This document shows positions 35,354 through 45,541 of a DNA stretch of 64,000 nt, in pieces. The notes below the pieces were generated by a model. The model worked only from the letters and a program-made list of their open reading frames with translations. It was not told the DNA's origin and made no database searches. Numbering within the stretch: the first letter of the stretch is position 1; each line of letters starts with the position of its first letter. The DNA is taken from positions 159,154 to 223,153 of the forward strand of contig JAJQGT010000006.1 of assembly GCA_021201135.1 (NCBI GenBank). The letters run 5' to 3'. The translations under genes were made by a program, and so were the position numbers. The DNA is from Oscillospiraceae bacterium. Lineage in GTDB: Bacteria > Bacillota > Clostridia > Oscillospirales > Ruminococcaceae.

Positions 35354-37093
35354 TTAATAGTTGGCGAGGGACTTTATGAGGCTTGCAATTTCTCCTGAGA
35401 GAAGTGCGTCGGATGAACCGGCGACCAATGAGCTGTAGCGGTAATATGCACATCCCGAATAGCCGGAAAGAGACGATATGTAATCGGTCTGCTTTGAAAG
35501 CATGCTTCCCGAGCTCCACCCGGTTGTTGTTCCGACCTTGTATGCGGCGATTCCGCAGATGAGTTTTACTGATGAGCTTGTTACGATATTCTCCCACTGA
35601 ACAGCGGTTGTGTCAAACGGAAGGCTTCCCGAATAGCCGTAATAAATCTGCGGGACGATGTAGTCAAGATATCCGGTTGTTGAGCACCAGAGCTCAACAT
35701 CGGCATAGAGCTTGTTTAAGTTATTATCAAGATTTCCCTGTGGAGAAACTCCGAACAGGACGCTTGAATTGCAGGACTTCACCGTTGAATATATCTCTTT
35801 TACGAGCTGGCTGACGGTATCTCTTCGCCATTGAGCGAGATTACTGCTTCCCGAAGCTGAAAACGCAAGCTTGTCAAACGATTCATCGGTTGTGGGATAG
35901 AAATAATCGTCGATATGTATGCCGTCGACATCATAATTCGAGACAATTTCCGCAATGCCGGCGCATATGAGCTCTCTGACCGCAGAATAAGCCGGACTGA
36001 GCCAATAGTAGCCGGTGTCGCTGTCATAGACAAGATAGGTTCCGTTCGTGGAGCTTGAAGAGTACCACTGCTTGAGAGTATATGATGAACTCATAGCCTC
36101 AAGATTTTTCTTGGTTGTTGTTCTCATGGGATTAACCCAAGCGTGGAACGAAAGCCCAAGCTTATGAGCCTCGGTAATCATAATTTCGAGTGGGTCGTAG
36201 GATGGCTTGTCCCCTATCGTTCCCGAATATGCGGATGTAAACGGATAATAGCTTGAATAGTAGTAGGCATCACCGAAGGCTCTGACATGTACATAGACGG
36301 TATTACAGCCTAATGACGCAACATAGGCGAATGCTTCCGAAATGGATTCGGTAAATTCCGACTCGGTTGCTCCCGCAAGCATAGTGTCTATATCGAGGTA
36401 CGCAAACCAGACGGCTTTTACGGTGGAATAATTGAGTGCGGTATAACTGCTTGTCCCGAGCTGTGAGACAATTTCATCTACGTCAACTTCGTCGTCAATG
36501 TCAACGTCTTCATCGCTTGCGGTTGTAGTGGTAGCAGACGTGACAGCTGAAGCAGTCGTTGTTATGGTAGTGGCGGCTGTAGTTACTGTGGTTGTCGCAA
36601 CCGTTGTGGTTTCTTCGTCTTCTTCATACACGTCAGAAAGATATCTTCCGTTTACGAAATACTCGCTGTTCTTAAACTCGATTCGGTACCAACCGTTGGA
36701 GACAATCCCCGTAACGTTGACGCTTTCGCCTTTGTCAAGATGACCGATTCTGTCACTGTCGGCATCGGGAAATTGTCTTACGTTTACCGATGCTACGGCA
36801 TACATCACAGCCTCGTAATCGGTTATTGTATAATCTGCGGATATTTCCGTCTCGACAACCGCTGTTGTTTCGGAATCACTTTCCGGCGCGGTGGTGACAG
36901 AAGAATCGGAGGTTTCTATTGTTGAGTAGACCGGAGCTGTCTCTGCTTCGGTAGAAGTTGCCTGAGTGGTAATCGAGGCATAGGTTTCAATCGTTATCGA
37001 GCCGGTCGTATCGCTTGATGAAGCTCTTTGTGTGCATGACGTGAGAGTCAGGATAGTGAAAACAAGAGTAAAAAGCAATACTGATTTTTTCAT
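35354..37093 (-). CDS. Lipoprotein with SH3-like and GHL (DUF187-type) glycoside-hydrolase-like domains
   Basis: About 579 residues. Lipobox LTSC with C20. A Ser/Thr-rich spacer, a bacterial SH3 domain (about 95-152; VNVRQFPDADSDRIG, GWYRIEF), a second Thr/Ala-rich linker, then a GHL domain (about 225-545) with YVHVRAFGDAYY, FHAWVNPMR and DGIHIDDYF. Such proteins are thought to bind or cut cell-wall glycans. The second of two adjacent ATGs (37093) is preferred because GGAGG needs about five bases of spacing. Confidence 0.82.
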   Translation of the reverse strand: MKKSVLLFTLVFTILTLTSCTQRASSSDTTGSITIETYASITTQATSTEAETAPVYSTIETSDSSVTTAPESDSETTAVVETEISADYTITDYEAVMYAVASVNVRQFPDADSDRIGHLDKGESVNVTGIVSNGWYRIEFKNSEYFVNGRYLSDVYEEDEETTTVATTTVTTAATTITTTASAVTSATTTTASDEDVDIDDEVDVDEIVSQLGTSSYTALNYSTVKAVWFAYLDIDTMLAGATESEFTESISEAFAYVASLGCNTVYVHVRAFGDAYYYSSYYPFTSAYSGTIGDKPSYDPLEIMITEAHKLGLSFHAWVNPMRTTTKKNLEAMSSSYTLKQWYSSSSTNGTYLVYDSDTGYYWLSPAYSAVRELICAGIAEIVSNYDVDGIHIDDYFYPTTDESFDKLAFSASGSSNLAQWRRDTVSQLVKEIYSTVKSCNSSVLFGVSPQGNLDNNLNKLYADVELWCSTTGYLDYIVPQIYYGYSGSLPFDTTAVQWENIVTSSSVKLICGIAAYKVGTTTGWSSGSMLSKQTDYISSLSGYSGCAYYRYSSLVAGSSDALLSGEIASLIKSLANY

Positions 37094-37146
37094 CATGACC
37101 TCCGAAAAAACATGTACACACCGACGAACCTACGCTGACAGCTATG

Positions 37147-37175
37147 ATTATACCATTTTCCGAGCAATATTACAA
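37147..37175 (-). promoter_or_regulatory. Promoter of the GHL lipoprotein-amidase pair
   Basis: Minus-strand TTGTAA (37170-37175), 17-bp spacer, TATAAT (37147-37152) with TGG before it. Confidence 0.68.
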
Positions 37176-37208
37176 GAGCTTTATGTCGACAATATCTGCT
37201 AATCTCAG

Positions 37209-37232
37209 AGAATATTTTCTGAAAAATATTCT
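37209..37232 (+). repeat. 10-bp inverted repeat upstream of the perR promoter
   Basis: AGAATATTTT-CTGA-AAAATATTCT, ending ten bases before the -35 box of perR. It shares the AGAAT/ATTCT ends with the Per-box-like site downstream, so it may be a second operator or an A/T-rich activation site. Confidence 0.5.
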
Positions 37233-37241
37233 GAAAAGCTC

Positions 37242-37288
37242 TTGACAAGACTGCTGTCATATGTTATCATAAATCAAGAATCATTCTT
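37242..37288 (+). promoter_or_regulatory. perR promoter with Per-box-like operator
   Basis: TTGACA (37242-37247), 17-bp spacer, TATCAT (37265-37270). A perfect 6-1-6 palindrome AAGAATCATTCTT follows at 37276-37288, near +1. It resembles the PerR box (TTATAATnATTATAA family), so autoregulation of perR and peroxide induction of rubrerythrin are likely; this is inference. Confidence 0.7.
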
Positions 37289-37304
37289 AATTTTGGTGAT
37301 GAGC

Positions 37305-37691
37305 ATGACAAAACAGCGACAACTGATAAAGGAGATTATATACAGCTCCGACCGCCACCTCACCGCCGAGGAAATTTTCACCGAGGCGAGAAAGAGTATG
37401 CCGAGCATTGCCCTCGGAACTGTTTATCGCAACCTAGGAAAGCTTTGTGAGGACAAGGAAATAAGGCTCATAAGTCTTCGTGGGTTTTCCGACTGCTATG
37501 ATAAGTCTTTTCTGCCGCATGGGCATCTCATCTGCAATTCATGCGGAAGGGTTGACGACTTCCCTATTGACGATATAGGAGAAGAGCTTTTCGACAGGCT
37601 TGGGGTAAATCTCATCTATTACGATGTCAACGCTCACTACATCTGTGAAGATTGCAAACAAAAAAATATGGTTACTGACGACAGTTTATAA
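37305..37691 (+). CDS. perR: Fur family regulator, PerR-like
   Basis: 128 residues from ATG 37305 (ATG 37299 is an alternative). Winged helix with GTVYRNLGKL at 38-47. Structural zinc C77-x2-C80 and C114-x2-C117; regulatory-site candidates H18, H72, H74 and D85 resemble PerR. The protein is slightly short at the N-terminus for the family. The adjacent rubrerythrin gene and the Per-box-like palindrome favour peroxide sensing over iron uptake control. Confidence 0.83.
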   Translation: MTKQRQLIKEIIYSSDRHLTAEEIFTEARKSMPSIALGTVYRNLGKLCEDKEIRLISLRGFSDCYDKSFLPHGHLICNSCGRVDDFPIDDIGEELFDRLGVNLIYYDVNAHYICEDCKQKNMVTDDSL

Positions 37692-37734
37692 AAACGTCGT
37701 GTAATATAAAAATAAACACAAAGGAGAACTCGAA

Positions 37735-38268
37735 ATGGAACTTAAAGGAACAAAAACCGAACAGAATCTTATGACTGCATTTGCCGGCGAATCTCAGGCA
37801 AGAAATAAGTATACATACTTTGCTTCTGTTGCAAAGAAGGAAGGCTATGAGCAGATAGCTGAGATTTTCCTCAAGACTGCTGAGAACGAGAAGGAGCACG
37901 CAAAGCTCTGGTTCAAGGCTCTCGACGGAATCGGCTCTACTCCCGAGAACCTCAAGGCTGCTGCCGAGGGCGAAAACTATGAGTGGACGGATATGTACGC
38001 TACCTTCGCAAAGGAAGCAGAGGAAGAGGGCTTCAAGGTTCTTGCTGCTCAGTTCAGAATGGTCGGCGAGATTGAGAAGGCTCACGAAGAGAGATATCTT
38101 AAGCTTCTTGACAACGTTGAGATGCAGAAGGTATTCGAGAAGAGCGAAGAGACTATGTGGGAGTGCCGCAACTGCGGACATCTCGTTATCGGCAAGAAGG
38201 CTCCGGCTGTATGCCCTGTATGCGCTCACCCCGGAAGCTTCTTCGAAGTAAGAAAAGAAAATTACTAA
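37735..38268 (+). CDS. rbr: Rubrerythrin
   Basis: 177 residues. Ferritin-like di-iron domain (E-x2-R-N-K near 19-25, E-x2-H at 50-55 in ENEKEH, and the later [10 protein letters not shown]) followed by a rubredoxin domain with C144-x2-C147 and C160-x2-C163. Reduces hydrogen peroxide to water in anaerobes. SD AAGGAG is strong. It follows perR by 43 bases with no terminator between them, so the two form one peroxide-response unit. Confidence 0.95.
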   Translation: MELKGTKTEQNLMTAFAGESQARNKYTYFASVAKKEGYEQIAEIFLKTAENEKEHAKLWFKALDGIGSTPENLKAAAEGENYEWTDMYATFAKEAEEEGFKVLAAQFRMVGEIEKAHEERYLKLLDNVEMQKVFEKSEETMWECRNCGHLVIGKKAPAVCPVCAHPGSFFEVRKENY

Positions 38269-38281
38269 TTCTACTTCCTCG

Positions 38282-38312
38282 GAGCCCTGAGATTTATTCT
38301 CGGGGCTCTTAT
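38282..38312 (+). terminator. Terminator after rubrerythrin
   Basis: 11-bp stem GAGCCCTGAGA / TCTCGGGGCTC with a TTTAT loop, followed by TTATT. Confidence 0.85.
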
Positions 38313-38356
38313 TCCATTATAATCTTTTTCTGACAAGTTCTGACAAGGAGATAAAT

Positions 38357-39088
38357 ATGCGGCTTTTGATTGTAAGACATGCGGACCCCGACTATTCCAT
38401 TGATTCACTTACCGAAAAGGGCTGGCGTGAGGCTGAGCTCTTGAGTGACAGGCTATCGAAGCTTGATGTAAAGGCTTTTTACTGTTCACCTCTCGGACGT
38501 GCTAAGGACACCGCTTCCCTGACACTTAAGAAGATGGGGAGAGAGGCTGAAACCCTCGAATGGCTCAAAGAATTTTACTATTGTCAGGTAACACCGCCGT
38601 ATCTCGAAGAAGGCGAAACTGTTATAACTTGGGACTTTATGCCGTCGTTCTTCAAAGGGTGCGATGACCTCTATGATAAAGACAAGTTTATGCACGTTGA
38701 TTTTATGGAGAAGGGAGACTACCCTGCTCTTTACAAAGCAGTTACGGATGGGCTTGATGAACTTTTAGAAAAGCATGGCTATCGTCGAAATGGCAGATAC
38801 TATGATGCTGTAAATCCAAACAGAGATACCATCGTTCTTTTCTGTCACTTCGGAATCGAGTGCCAGCTTCTCGGGCATCTTCTGAGCATATCCCCTGTTG
38901 TTCTCGGACAGAATTTCTGTGCGGCGCCGTCTTCTGTTACCTCACTTTACACCGAAGAGCGCGAGCAAGGCATAGCTTCATTCAGAATGGCGGCATTCGG
39001 TGATACTTCGCATTTGTATGCCGCAGGAGAAGAGCCTGCATTTTCCGCAAGATTCTGTGAGACGTTCGATTCTGACGAACGACACTGA
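38357..39088 (+). CDS. Histidine phosphatase family protein
   Basis: 243 residues of the phosphoglycerate-mutase-like branch: RHADPD at 7-12 contains the catalytic histidine H8, YCSPLGRAKDTA gives the second arginine, and LFCHFGIECQLLGHLL provides the late histidine. The substrate is unknown. SD AAGGAG precedes ATG 38357. Single-gene unit between two terminators. Confidence 0.88.
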   Translation: MRLLIVRHADPDYSIDSLTEKGWREAELLSDRLSKLDVKAFYCSPLGRAKDTASLTLKKMGREAETLEWLKEFYYCQVTPPYLEEGETVITWDFMPSFFKGCDDLYDKDKFMHVDFMEKGDYPALYKAVTDGLDELLEKHGYRRNGRYYDAVNPNRDTIVLFCHFGIECQLLGHLLSISPVVLGQNFCAAPSSVTSLYTEEREQGIASFRMAAFGDTSHLYAAGEEPAFSARFCETFDSDERH

Positions 39089-39100
39089 TAATTGATAATA

Positions 39101-39138
39101 CAAAAATCCGTCGGCGGAAAACCGGCGGATTATTTTTA
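39101..39138. terminator. Bidirectional terminator between the phosphatase gene and uvrA
   Basis: AATCCGTCGG / CCGGCGGATT stem (one G-T) with A-run before and ATTTTT after; serves both convergent genes. Confidence 0.85.
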
Positions 39139-41982
39139 TCTCCATTCGAGAGCTTTTTTAAGGTATTGCCCGGTGTAGGAATTCGGATTCTCAGCGACTT
39201 CCTCGGGAGTGCCGGTTGCAATTACCGTACCTCCGCCGGAACCTCCTTCGGGACCCAAGTCGATGATATAGTCGGCGCACTTTATGACATCTAAGTTATG
39301 CTCGATGACTACCACCGTGTTGCCGTTGTCGCAGAGCTGTTCGAGCATGTCAATGAGCCTTGCAACGTCGTCGGTGTGAAGTCCGGTCGTGGGCTCGTCG
39401 AGGATGTATATCGTTCTGCCGGTAGCCTTTCTCGAAAGCTCGGTCGCAAGCTTGACGCGCTGGGCTTCACCGCCGGAAAGGGTTGTGGACGGCTGTCCAA
39501 GCTTGAGATAGCCTAAGCCAACATCCTTTAGAGTTTTGATCTTACGATAAATCTTCGGCATATTCTCAAAGAACGAGCAGGCTTCCTCGATAGTCATGTC
39601 GAGTACGTCCGCAATGCTCTTGCCTTTATACTTGACCTCGAGTGTTTCTCTGTTGTAGCGTGAGCCGTGGCAGACCTCGCAAGGAACGTAGACATCCGGC
39701 AGGAAGTGCATTTCTATCTTGATGATGCCGTCGCCCTCACAGGCTTCGCATCTGCCGCCTCTGACGTTGAAGGAGAAGCGCCCTTGGGTGTAGCCACGCA
39801 TCTTGGCGTCGTTTGTCATGGCGAATAACTCACGGATGTCGTTAAATACACCTGTATATGTTGCAGGATTAGACCTCGGAGTTCTTCCTATCGGGGATTG
39901 GTCGATATTGATTACCTTATCGAGGTTTTCGAGACCTTCAATTCTCTTGAATGCTCCGGGAACGATTTTGGCACGGTTAAGTTTGACGGCAAGCTCTTTA
40001 TAGAGAATTTCGTTGACAAGCGAACTCTTGCCGCTACCAGATACACCGGTTACGCAGGTGAACGTCCCAAGAGGAAAATCGACATTTATCTTCTGCAGAT
40101 TGTTTTCTGCGGCGCCTATTACTCTGAGCTTGGCACCGCTTCCCTTTCTTCTTTCGCTTGGAATCGGAATTTTTCTCCTGCCGCTCAGATATGCGCCGGT
40201 TATCGAGCGTTCGCAGTTCATGATGTCCTGCGGCGTACCAGTGCAGACGATTTCACCGCCGTGAACTCCGGCTCCAGGTCCTACATCAACGATATAGTCA
40301 GCCGCAAGCATTGTCTCCTCGTCGTGCTCAACAACAATAAGGGTATTTCCCAAGTCTCTGAGCCTCTTTAGTGAAGCTATCAGCTTGGCGTTGTCTCTCT
40401 GATGAAGACCGATACTCGGCTCATCCAAAATATAGAGAACTCCTACGAGCGAGGAACCGATCTGTGTTGCAAGCCTTATGCGTTGGCTTTCGCCGCCGGA
40501 AAGTGTTGAGCTTGAACGGGACAGCGATAAGTAATCAAGACCGACATTCTTTAGAAATCCTAATCTTGACTTAATCTCTTTCAGAATCTGTGAAGCGATA
40601 AGAAGTTCACGCTCAGTAAGCTGAAGGTTATCGAAAAAGTCAATAGTGTCGCTTATTGAGAGCTTGCAGAGCTCGGCAATGTTCAATCCGCCCACGGTTA
40701 CACCCAAAACCTCTTTCTTGAGTCTGTCGCCGTGGCAGGTCTTGCACTTAACTTCGCTCATATATTCTTCAATTTTGGCTTTAGTCGCATCGCTTTCTGA
40801 TGAACGATAACGCCTGTCAAGGTTGTTTATAACGCCCTCAAACGGCTGAATCCAGTATCCACCGCCCCATTCTTCGGGACGCTTGAACGAAAGCTTTTGC
40901 CCTTGGGTTCCATACAGGAATATATCTATCGCATCCTTCGGCAAATCCTTGATTGGTGTGTCAAGAGAGATTCCATACTTCTCACTGATGGCGTTGTAGT
41001 AAATCATCGTGAATGAATCGTCGTTCAAAGTATTCCAACCGTCGGCTCTGATTCCGCCCTGTCTGATTGTCAGCTCGTCGTTCGGGATAACCTTTTTCGG
41101 GTCAACCTGCAAAAACATTCCGAGACCCGTGCAGTCTGGACAAGCTCCGTATGGGTTATTAAACGAAAACATTCTTGGCGACAGCTCTTCCATTGATATG
41201 CCATGTTCAGGACAAGCGTAGTTCTGGGAAAACATCATTTCTTCGCCGTCAATGACGTCGACAACTGCGAGCCCGCCGGAAAGTGAAGTTACAATCTCAA
41301 TGCTTCCGGAAAGCCTTGAGCGGATTTCCGGTTTGATGACAAGACGGTCGACGACCACCTCGATTGTGTGCTTTTTGTTTTTTTCAAGCATGATTTTTTC
41401 CGCTAGGTCGTAGATTATGCCGTCGATTCTTACTCTCACATATCCGGATTTCTTGAGCTGTTCGAGCTCTTTGACATATTCGCCCTTTCTGCCTCTGACT
41501 ATAGGAGCAAGGAGCTGAATCTTGGTGCCCTCCGGGAGCTCCATTATCCTGTCGACAATCTGGTCAACGGACTGCCTTTTGATTTCTCTTCCGCAAACGG
41601 GACAGTGAGGAACACCGATTCTGGCGTAGAGGAGTCTCAGATAGTCGTAAATTTCGGTTACAGTTCCGACAGTCGAACGTGGATTGTTTGAAGTGGTTTT
41701 CTGGTCAATGGAAATTGCGGGAGAAAGCCCATCGATGCTGTCGACATCCGGCTTGTCCATCTGCCCCAGGAACATTCTTGCATAGGAAGAAAGGCTTTCG
41801 ATATACCTTCTTTGACCGTCTGCAAATATTGTATCAAAAGCCAAAGAAGATTTTCCTGAGCCCGAAAGACCGGTGAACACCACAAATTTGTCCCTCGGAA
41901 TGGTTACGTCTATATTTTTGAGATTATGCTCTCTTGCACCCTTTATTACTATCTGATTGTTTCCGACAGTTTCGTTTTCCAT
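39136..41982 (-). CDS. uvrA: Excinuclease ABC subunit A
   Basis: 948 residues. Two ABC ATPase modules (Walker [10 protein letters not shown] near 38-46 and GVSGSGKSS near 643-651; signatures LSGGESQR and LSGGEAQR) and zinc fingers including [18 protein letters not shown] and CEACEGDG. Damage recognition in nucleotide excision repair. The start lies four bases after the uvrB stop, so uvrBA is an operon. Confidence 0.97.
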   Translation of the reverse strand: MENETVGNNQIVIKGAREHNLKNIDVTIPRDKFVVFTGLSGSGKSSLAFDTIFADGQRRYIESLSSYARMFLGQMDKPDVDSIDGLSPAISIDQKTTSNNPRSTVGTVTEIYDYLRLLYARIGVPHCPVCGREIKRQSVDQIVDRIMELPEGTKIQLLAPIVRGRKGEYVKELEQLKKSGYVRVRIDGIIYDLAEKIMLEKNKKHTIEVVVDRLVIKPEIRSRLSGSIEIVTSLSGGLAVVDVIDGEEMMFSQNYACPEHGISMEELSPRMFSFNNPYGACPDCTGLGMFLQVDPKKVIPNDELTIRQGGIRADGWNTLNDDSFTMIYYNAISEKYGISLDTPIKDLPKDAIDIFLYGTQGQKLSFKRPEEWGGGYWIQPFEGVINNLDRRYRSSESDATKAKIEEYMSEVKCKTCHGDRLKKEVLGVTVGGLNIAELCKLSISDTIDFFDNLQLTERELLIASQILKEIKSRLGFLKNVGLDYLSLSRSSSTLSGGESQRIRLATQIGSSLVGVLYILDEPSIGLHQRDNAKLIASLKRLRDLGNTLIVVEHDEETMLAADYIVDVGPGAGVHGGEIVCTGTPQDIMNCERSITGAYLSGRRKIPIPSERRKGSGAKLRVIGAAENNLQKINVDFPLGTFTCVTGVSGSGKSSLVNEILYKELAVKLNRAKIVPGAFKRIEGLENLDKVINIDQSPIGRTPRSNPATYTGVFNDIRELFAMTNDAKMRGYTQGRFSFNVRGGRCEACEGDGIIKIEMHFLPDVYVPCEVCHGSRYNRETLEVKYKGKSIADVLDMTIEEACSFFENMPKIYRKIKTLKDVGLGYLKLGQPSTTLSGGEAQRVKLATELSRKATGRTIYILDEPTTGLHTDDVARLIDMLEQLCDNGNTVVVIEHNLDVIKCADYIIDLGPEGGSGGGTVIATGTPEEVAENPNSYTGQYLKKALEWR

Positions 41983-41986
41983 ATAA

Positions 41987-43945
41987 TCATCCTTCCTTTC
42001 TCAGTTCAGCTATCTTATCTCTTAAGTAAGCCGCCTGCTCGAAGTTAAGCTGTCTTGCGGCTTCTCTCATCTGCTTTGAAAGCTTGTCTATGAGTTCCAT
42101 GCGTTCCTTCTTGGTGTAGTGAATGGCTTTCTTATTGACGTCTTTTTTCGAGGATATTTCGATAACATCATGGACATCTTTTACTATGGTTTTTGGAGTT
42201 ATACCATGCTGAATGTTATATTCTTCCTGAATAGCTCGGCGTCTTTCGGTCTCGGTGATAGCTTTTTCCATAGAATCCGTAACGCTGTCGGCGTACATGA
42301 TGACTTTGCCGCCTGAATTTCTTGCGGCTCTGCCTATGGTCTGGATTAAAGATCGTTCGCTTCTTAAGAAGCCTTCTTTATCTGCATCCAGGATTGCAAC
42401 AAGAGAAACCTCCGGCAGGTCTAAGCCTTCTCTGAGAAGATTAATTCCTACCAGAACGTCAAATTCGCCGAGCCTTAAGTCTCTTATAATTTCCATTCTC
42501 TCGATAGTGTCGATTGAGTGGTGCATATATCTTACTCTGATGCCGAGCTTCTGGAGATATCCCGTCAGGTCTTCAGCCATTTTCACGGTAAGAGTGGTGA
42601 CCAGAACGCGCTCGTTCTTCTCGGCACGTTCGTTGATTTCGAGAACCAGATCGTCAATCTGTCCGGCAGTCGGCTTGACTTCAATCAGTGGGTCAAGAAG
42701 CCCCGTCGGGCGGATAATCTGCTCGACAACCTGCTCCGATTCGGAAAGCTCAAAGTCTCCGGGAGTCGCAGACACAAAGACCGCCTGACCGCATCTTGAA
42801 TAAAACTCGTCAAACGTAAGCGGACGGTTGTCAAGTGCTGATGGAAGACGGAAGCCGTAATCCACAAGAGTCTGCTTTCTTGCTCTGTCCCCTGCGAACA
42901 TTCCCCTTACCTGAGGTAGTGCAACGTGTGATTCATCCACTATAAGAAGAAAATCATCCGGGAAGAAGTCAAGAAGTGTGAACGGAACCGCACCCGGTTC
43001 GCGTCTTGCAAGGACTCTTGAATAGTTTTCGATTCCGCTGCAAAAACCGACCTCCTGGAGCATTTCCATGTCGTAATTGACACGCTGTTCGATTCTCTGG
43101 GCCTCGATGAGCTTGTCCTGAGACTTGAAGAACTCGACTCTTTCGTGCATCTCATCCTCGATATCGTGAATTGCGGCGTTGAGTCTTTCCTTGCCGGTGA
43201 TATAGTGAGATGCAGGAAAAATTGCAACGTGAAGAAGAGTCCTGACAGCTTCACCGGTGACGACGTTGACTTCAGTAATTCTGTCGACCTCGTCGCCGAA
43301 GAATTCGATTCTTATTGCTGTTTCGTTATAGCTTGTCGGAAAAACGTCGACGGTGTCCCCTCTTACTCTGAAACGGTTTCTTTGGAAATCTATATCGTTT
43401 CTTTCGTATTGGATTGAGACAAGCTCGTGGATAAGGTCATCGCGTGATTTGGTCATGCCTTTACGGACAGAGACAATCATACTCTTGTACTCCTCCGGGT
43501 CGCCGAGAGAGTAGATGCAGGAAACACTTGCGACTATTACAACGTCACGCCTTTCCGTTAAGGCGGCAGTTGCCGAGTGCCTTAAACGGTCGATTTCGTC
43601 ATTGACGTCTGAGTCTTTTTCGATATAGACATCAGTTGCCGGGATATAAGCCTCAGGCTGGTAGTAATCGTAGTACGAAACAAAGAACTCTACCGCACTA
43701 TCGGGGAAAAATTCCCGAAGCTCCGAGCAAATCTGTGCCGCAAGGGTTTTGTTGGGCTCCAACACAAGAGTTGGACGATTGACGTTAGCAATGACGTTAG
43801 CCATCGTGAAGGTTTTTCCCGAGCCGGTAACGCCGAGAAGCGTCTGCTTCTTCATTCCGCTGTTTATACCATCCGAAAGCTTTTCAATCGCCTGAGGCTG
43901 GTCGCCGGTGGGCTTGTATTTACTTTTAAGCACGAATTTGTCCAT
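41987..43945 (-). CDS. uvrB: Excinuclease ABC subunit B
   Basis: 652 residues. Walker A GVTGSGKT at 38-45, the beta-hairpin [10 protein letters not shown], helicase motifs and a C-terminal UVR motif ([19 protein letters not shown]) for UvrC contact. Loaded onto damaged DNA by UvrA. No clear LexA box was found in the leader, although GAAACGTTT occurs. Confidence 0.97.
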   Translation of the reverse strand: MDKFVLKSKYKPTGDQPQAIEKLSDGINSGMKKQTLLGVTGSGKTFTMANVIANVNRPTLVLEPNKTLAAQICSELREFFPDSAVEFFVSYYDYYQPEAYIPATDVYIEKDSDVNDEIDRLRHSATAALTERRDVVIVASVSCIYSLGDPEEYKSMIVSVRKGMTKSRDDLIHELVSIQYERNDIDFQRNRFRVRGDTVDVFPTSYNETAIRIEFFGDEVDRITEVNVVTGEAVRTLLHVAIFPASHYITGKERLNAAIHDIEDEMHERVEFFKSQDKLIEAQRIEQRVNYDMEMLQEVGFCSGIENYSRVLARREPGAVPFTLLDFFPDDFLLIVDESHVALPQVRGMFAGDRARKQTLVDYGFRLPSALDNRPLTFDEFYSRCGQAVFVSATPGDFELSESEQVVEQIIRPTGLLDPLIEVKPTAGQIDDLVLEINERAEKNERVLVTTLTVKMAEDLTGYLQKLGIRVRYMHHSIDTIERMEIIRDLRLGEFDVLVGINLLREGLDLPEVSLVAILDADKEGFLRSERSLIQTIGRAARNSGGKVIMYADSVTDSMEKAITETERRRAIQEEYNIQHGITPKTIVKDVHDVIEISSKKDVNKKAIHYTKKERMELIDKLSKQMREAARQLNFEQAAYLRDKIAELRKEG

Positions 43946-43977
43946 AACAGCCTCCGAATATTGAAACGTTTGTTATT

Positions 43978-44006
43978 ATAGTATCACGTTACAGCTTAAA
44001 TGTCAA
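43978..44006 (-). promoter_or_regulatory. Possible uvrBA promoter
   Basis: Minus-strand TTGACA (44001-44006), 17-bp spacer and TACTAT (43978-43983). Confidence 0.5.
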
Positions 44007-44024
44007 TGGTGAAATTAAAGCATA

Positions 44025-44066
44025 TGGAAAAATCAGGAACCGCAATAAGCATTTCCTGATTCTTTC
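44025..44066 (-). terminator. Terminator after the TSCPD gene
   Basis: AATCAGGAA / TTCCTGATT stem with a 13-base loop, followed on the minus strand by a run of T. Confidence 0.7.
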
Positions 44067-44091
44067 TTGAGTGAAGTTCCGAGTCTGAAAA

Positions 44092-44334
44092 TCAGAGCGC
44101 GGATTTAAGAGCCTGGGCGAACTGGTCGGGGCAGGATGTGTTCTTTGCGCCGCACTTGATTCCCTCAAGCTTTGCAATCGCATCCTCAACCTTCATGCCC
44201 TTTACAAGGCTTGAAATGCCCTTAAGGTTGCCGTTGCAGCCGCCGACGAAGGAAACGTCGCCGATAACGCCGTTTTCAACCTCGAAATTAATCTGCCTTG
44301 AGCAGGTTCCTTTTGTCTGATAGGTATAAGTCAT
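44092..44334 (-). CDS. TSCPD domain protein (TIGR03905 type)
   Basis: 80 residues, almost entirely the TSCPD domain also found at the end of some B12-dependent ribonucleotide reductases. C11, C33, C61 and C68 (in NTSCPDQ) are the conserved cysteines. Function of the free-standing protein is unknown; redox or metal binding is likely. Confidence 0.85.
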   Translation of the reverse strand: MTYTYQTKGTCSRQINFEVENGVIGDVSFVGGCNGNLKGISSLVKGMKVEDAIAKLEGIKCGAKNTSCPDQFAQALKSAL

Positions 44335-44370
44335 TTTTGTTACTCCTTACTTTTATACAAATTGTATTAT

Positions 44371-45330
44371 TTACTTGTAGTCGGGGAAGAATTTGTCCTG
44401 AAACCATGCCGGTTTTGCGGTGAATTCCTTGCCTTCGAGATATGCAAGGCTTCCGCCTATGTCTCCGAGCTCGAATTTCAGGCTGTGTGCCTGAAGCGCC
44501 TGAGTTTTTACTGAGTATTTTTTATTGATTTCACCCAAGCCATACTTTCCGTCGCCCAAAACGGGATGTCCGATATGAGCCATATGCGCTCTTATCTGAT
44601 GAGTCCTGCCGGTGATGAGGTCAATCTCACACAGTGACAAATCGCCGTTTGTTGAGAGAACTCTGTAGCCGGTGATAATCTCTTTTGAGTGATATACGGA
44701 CTTATCGTAAACACTGACAGTATTCTCATCTTCGTTCTTGATAAGATATGCCTTTATCACAGCTTCTTTCGGCTTTGGTTCACCTATTACAGCGCAGAGA
44801 TACTTTTTCTTGATTCGCCTTTCTTTGACGGCTTGATTCAGAATTCTGAGGCTTTCAGCGTTCTTTGCACATATCACAAGCCCCTCGGTGTTTCTGTCGA
44901 GGCGGTTGCAGAGCGACGGAGCGAAGCTCGCTTCCTCTTCGGGGTTATACTCCCCTTTTTCGTAGAGATATTTCTTGATGCGATTTATGAGTGTGTCGAT
45001 TGTGTTCTCATCATCTTCATGAACGACAAGCCCACATGGCTTATCAACTATCAGTATATTTTCGTCTTCATAGACGGGTTCTATCTTACTGCTGACGAGG
45101 AGAAAATCACTTTCGGAAGGTGCTTCGAAGAACTCATCGTTGATGTAGAGCTCCAGGATGTCGCCTTCTTTCAGTCTCGTTGATATTTCGCACCTTGAGT
45201 GATTCAGCTTTATCCTCTTGATGCGGATATATTTGTACATAAGCGATTGCGGGAGCTTAGGGACGGCTTTTGTAATAAACTTATCCACCCGCTGACCTGC
45301 ATCGTTGTGATTGATTTTGTAGCTCTTCAT
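44371..45330 (-). CDS. RluA family pseudouridine synthase
   Basis: 319 residues. N-terminal S4 domain (about 12-65), then the catalytic motif NRLDRNTEG with D145 and the motif GRTHQIRAHM. Isomerises uridine in 23S rRNA or tRNA; the exact target cannot be told (RluC/RluD-like). It has its own promoter. Confidence 0.9.
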   Translation of the reverse strand: MKSYKINHNDAGQRVDKFITKAVPKLPQSLMYKYIRIKRIKLNHSRCEISTRLKEGDILELYINDEFFEAPSESDFLLVSSKIEPVYEDENILIVDKPCGLVVHEDDENTIDTLINRIKKYLYEKGEYNPEEEASFAPSLCNRLDRNTEGLVICAKNAESLRILNQAVKERRIKKKYLCAVIGEPKPKEAVIKAYLIKNEDENTVSVYDKSVYHSKEIITGYRVLSTNGDLSLCEIDLITGRTHQIRAHMAHIGHPVLGDGKYGLGEINKKYSVKTQALQAHSLKFELGDIGGSLAYLEGKEFTAKPAWFQDKFFPDYK

Positions 45331-45360
45331 ATCATACCTCGAAATCTTCTCTACAAGAAT

Positions 45361-45389
45361 ATTTTACTCGATTCGACGGCTCTTGTCAA
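45361..45389 (-). promoter_or_regulatory. Promoter of the RluA-family gene
   Basis: Minus-strand TTGACA (45384-45389), 17-bp spacer, TAAAAT (45361-45366), about 25 bp before the start codon. Confidence 0.75.
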
Positions 45390-45449
45390 CCGTTTTGTCA
45401 GAGTAATGATGCCCGACAAATCTTAATCTTTTTGTAACCGTTTTGTATC

Positions 45450-45478
45450 TTGAAAAGTGCCATGCCGTATGGTAAAAT
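45450..45478 (+). promoter_or_regulatory. Promoter of the CotH-like gene
   Basis: TTGAAA (45450-45455), 17-bp spacer, TAAAAT (45473-45478) with TGG before it. Confidence 0.65.
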
Positions 45479-45541
45479 GTAGACTGATATCGAAAAGAAA
45501 GATAACCGGCTTGTCCGATTTATATTAAGGAAGTATTGAAA

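Noticed and set aside
43946..43977. LexA box before uvrB
   Set aside because: Only GAAACGTTT is seen; it does not fit GAAC-N4-GTTC.
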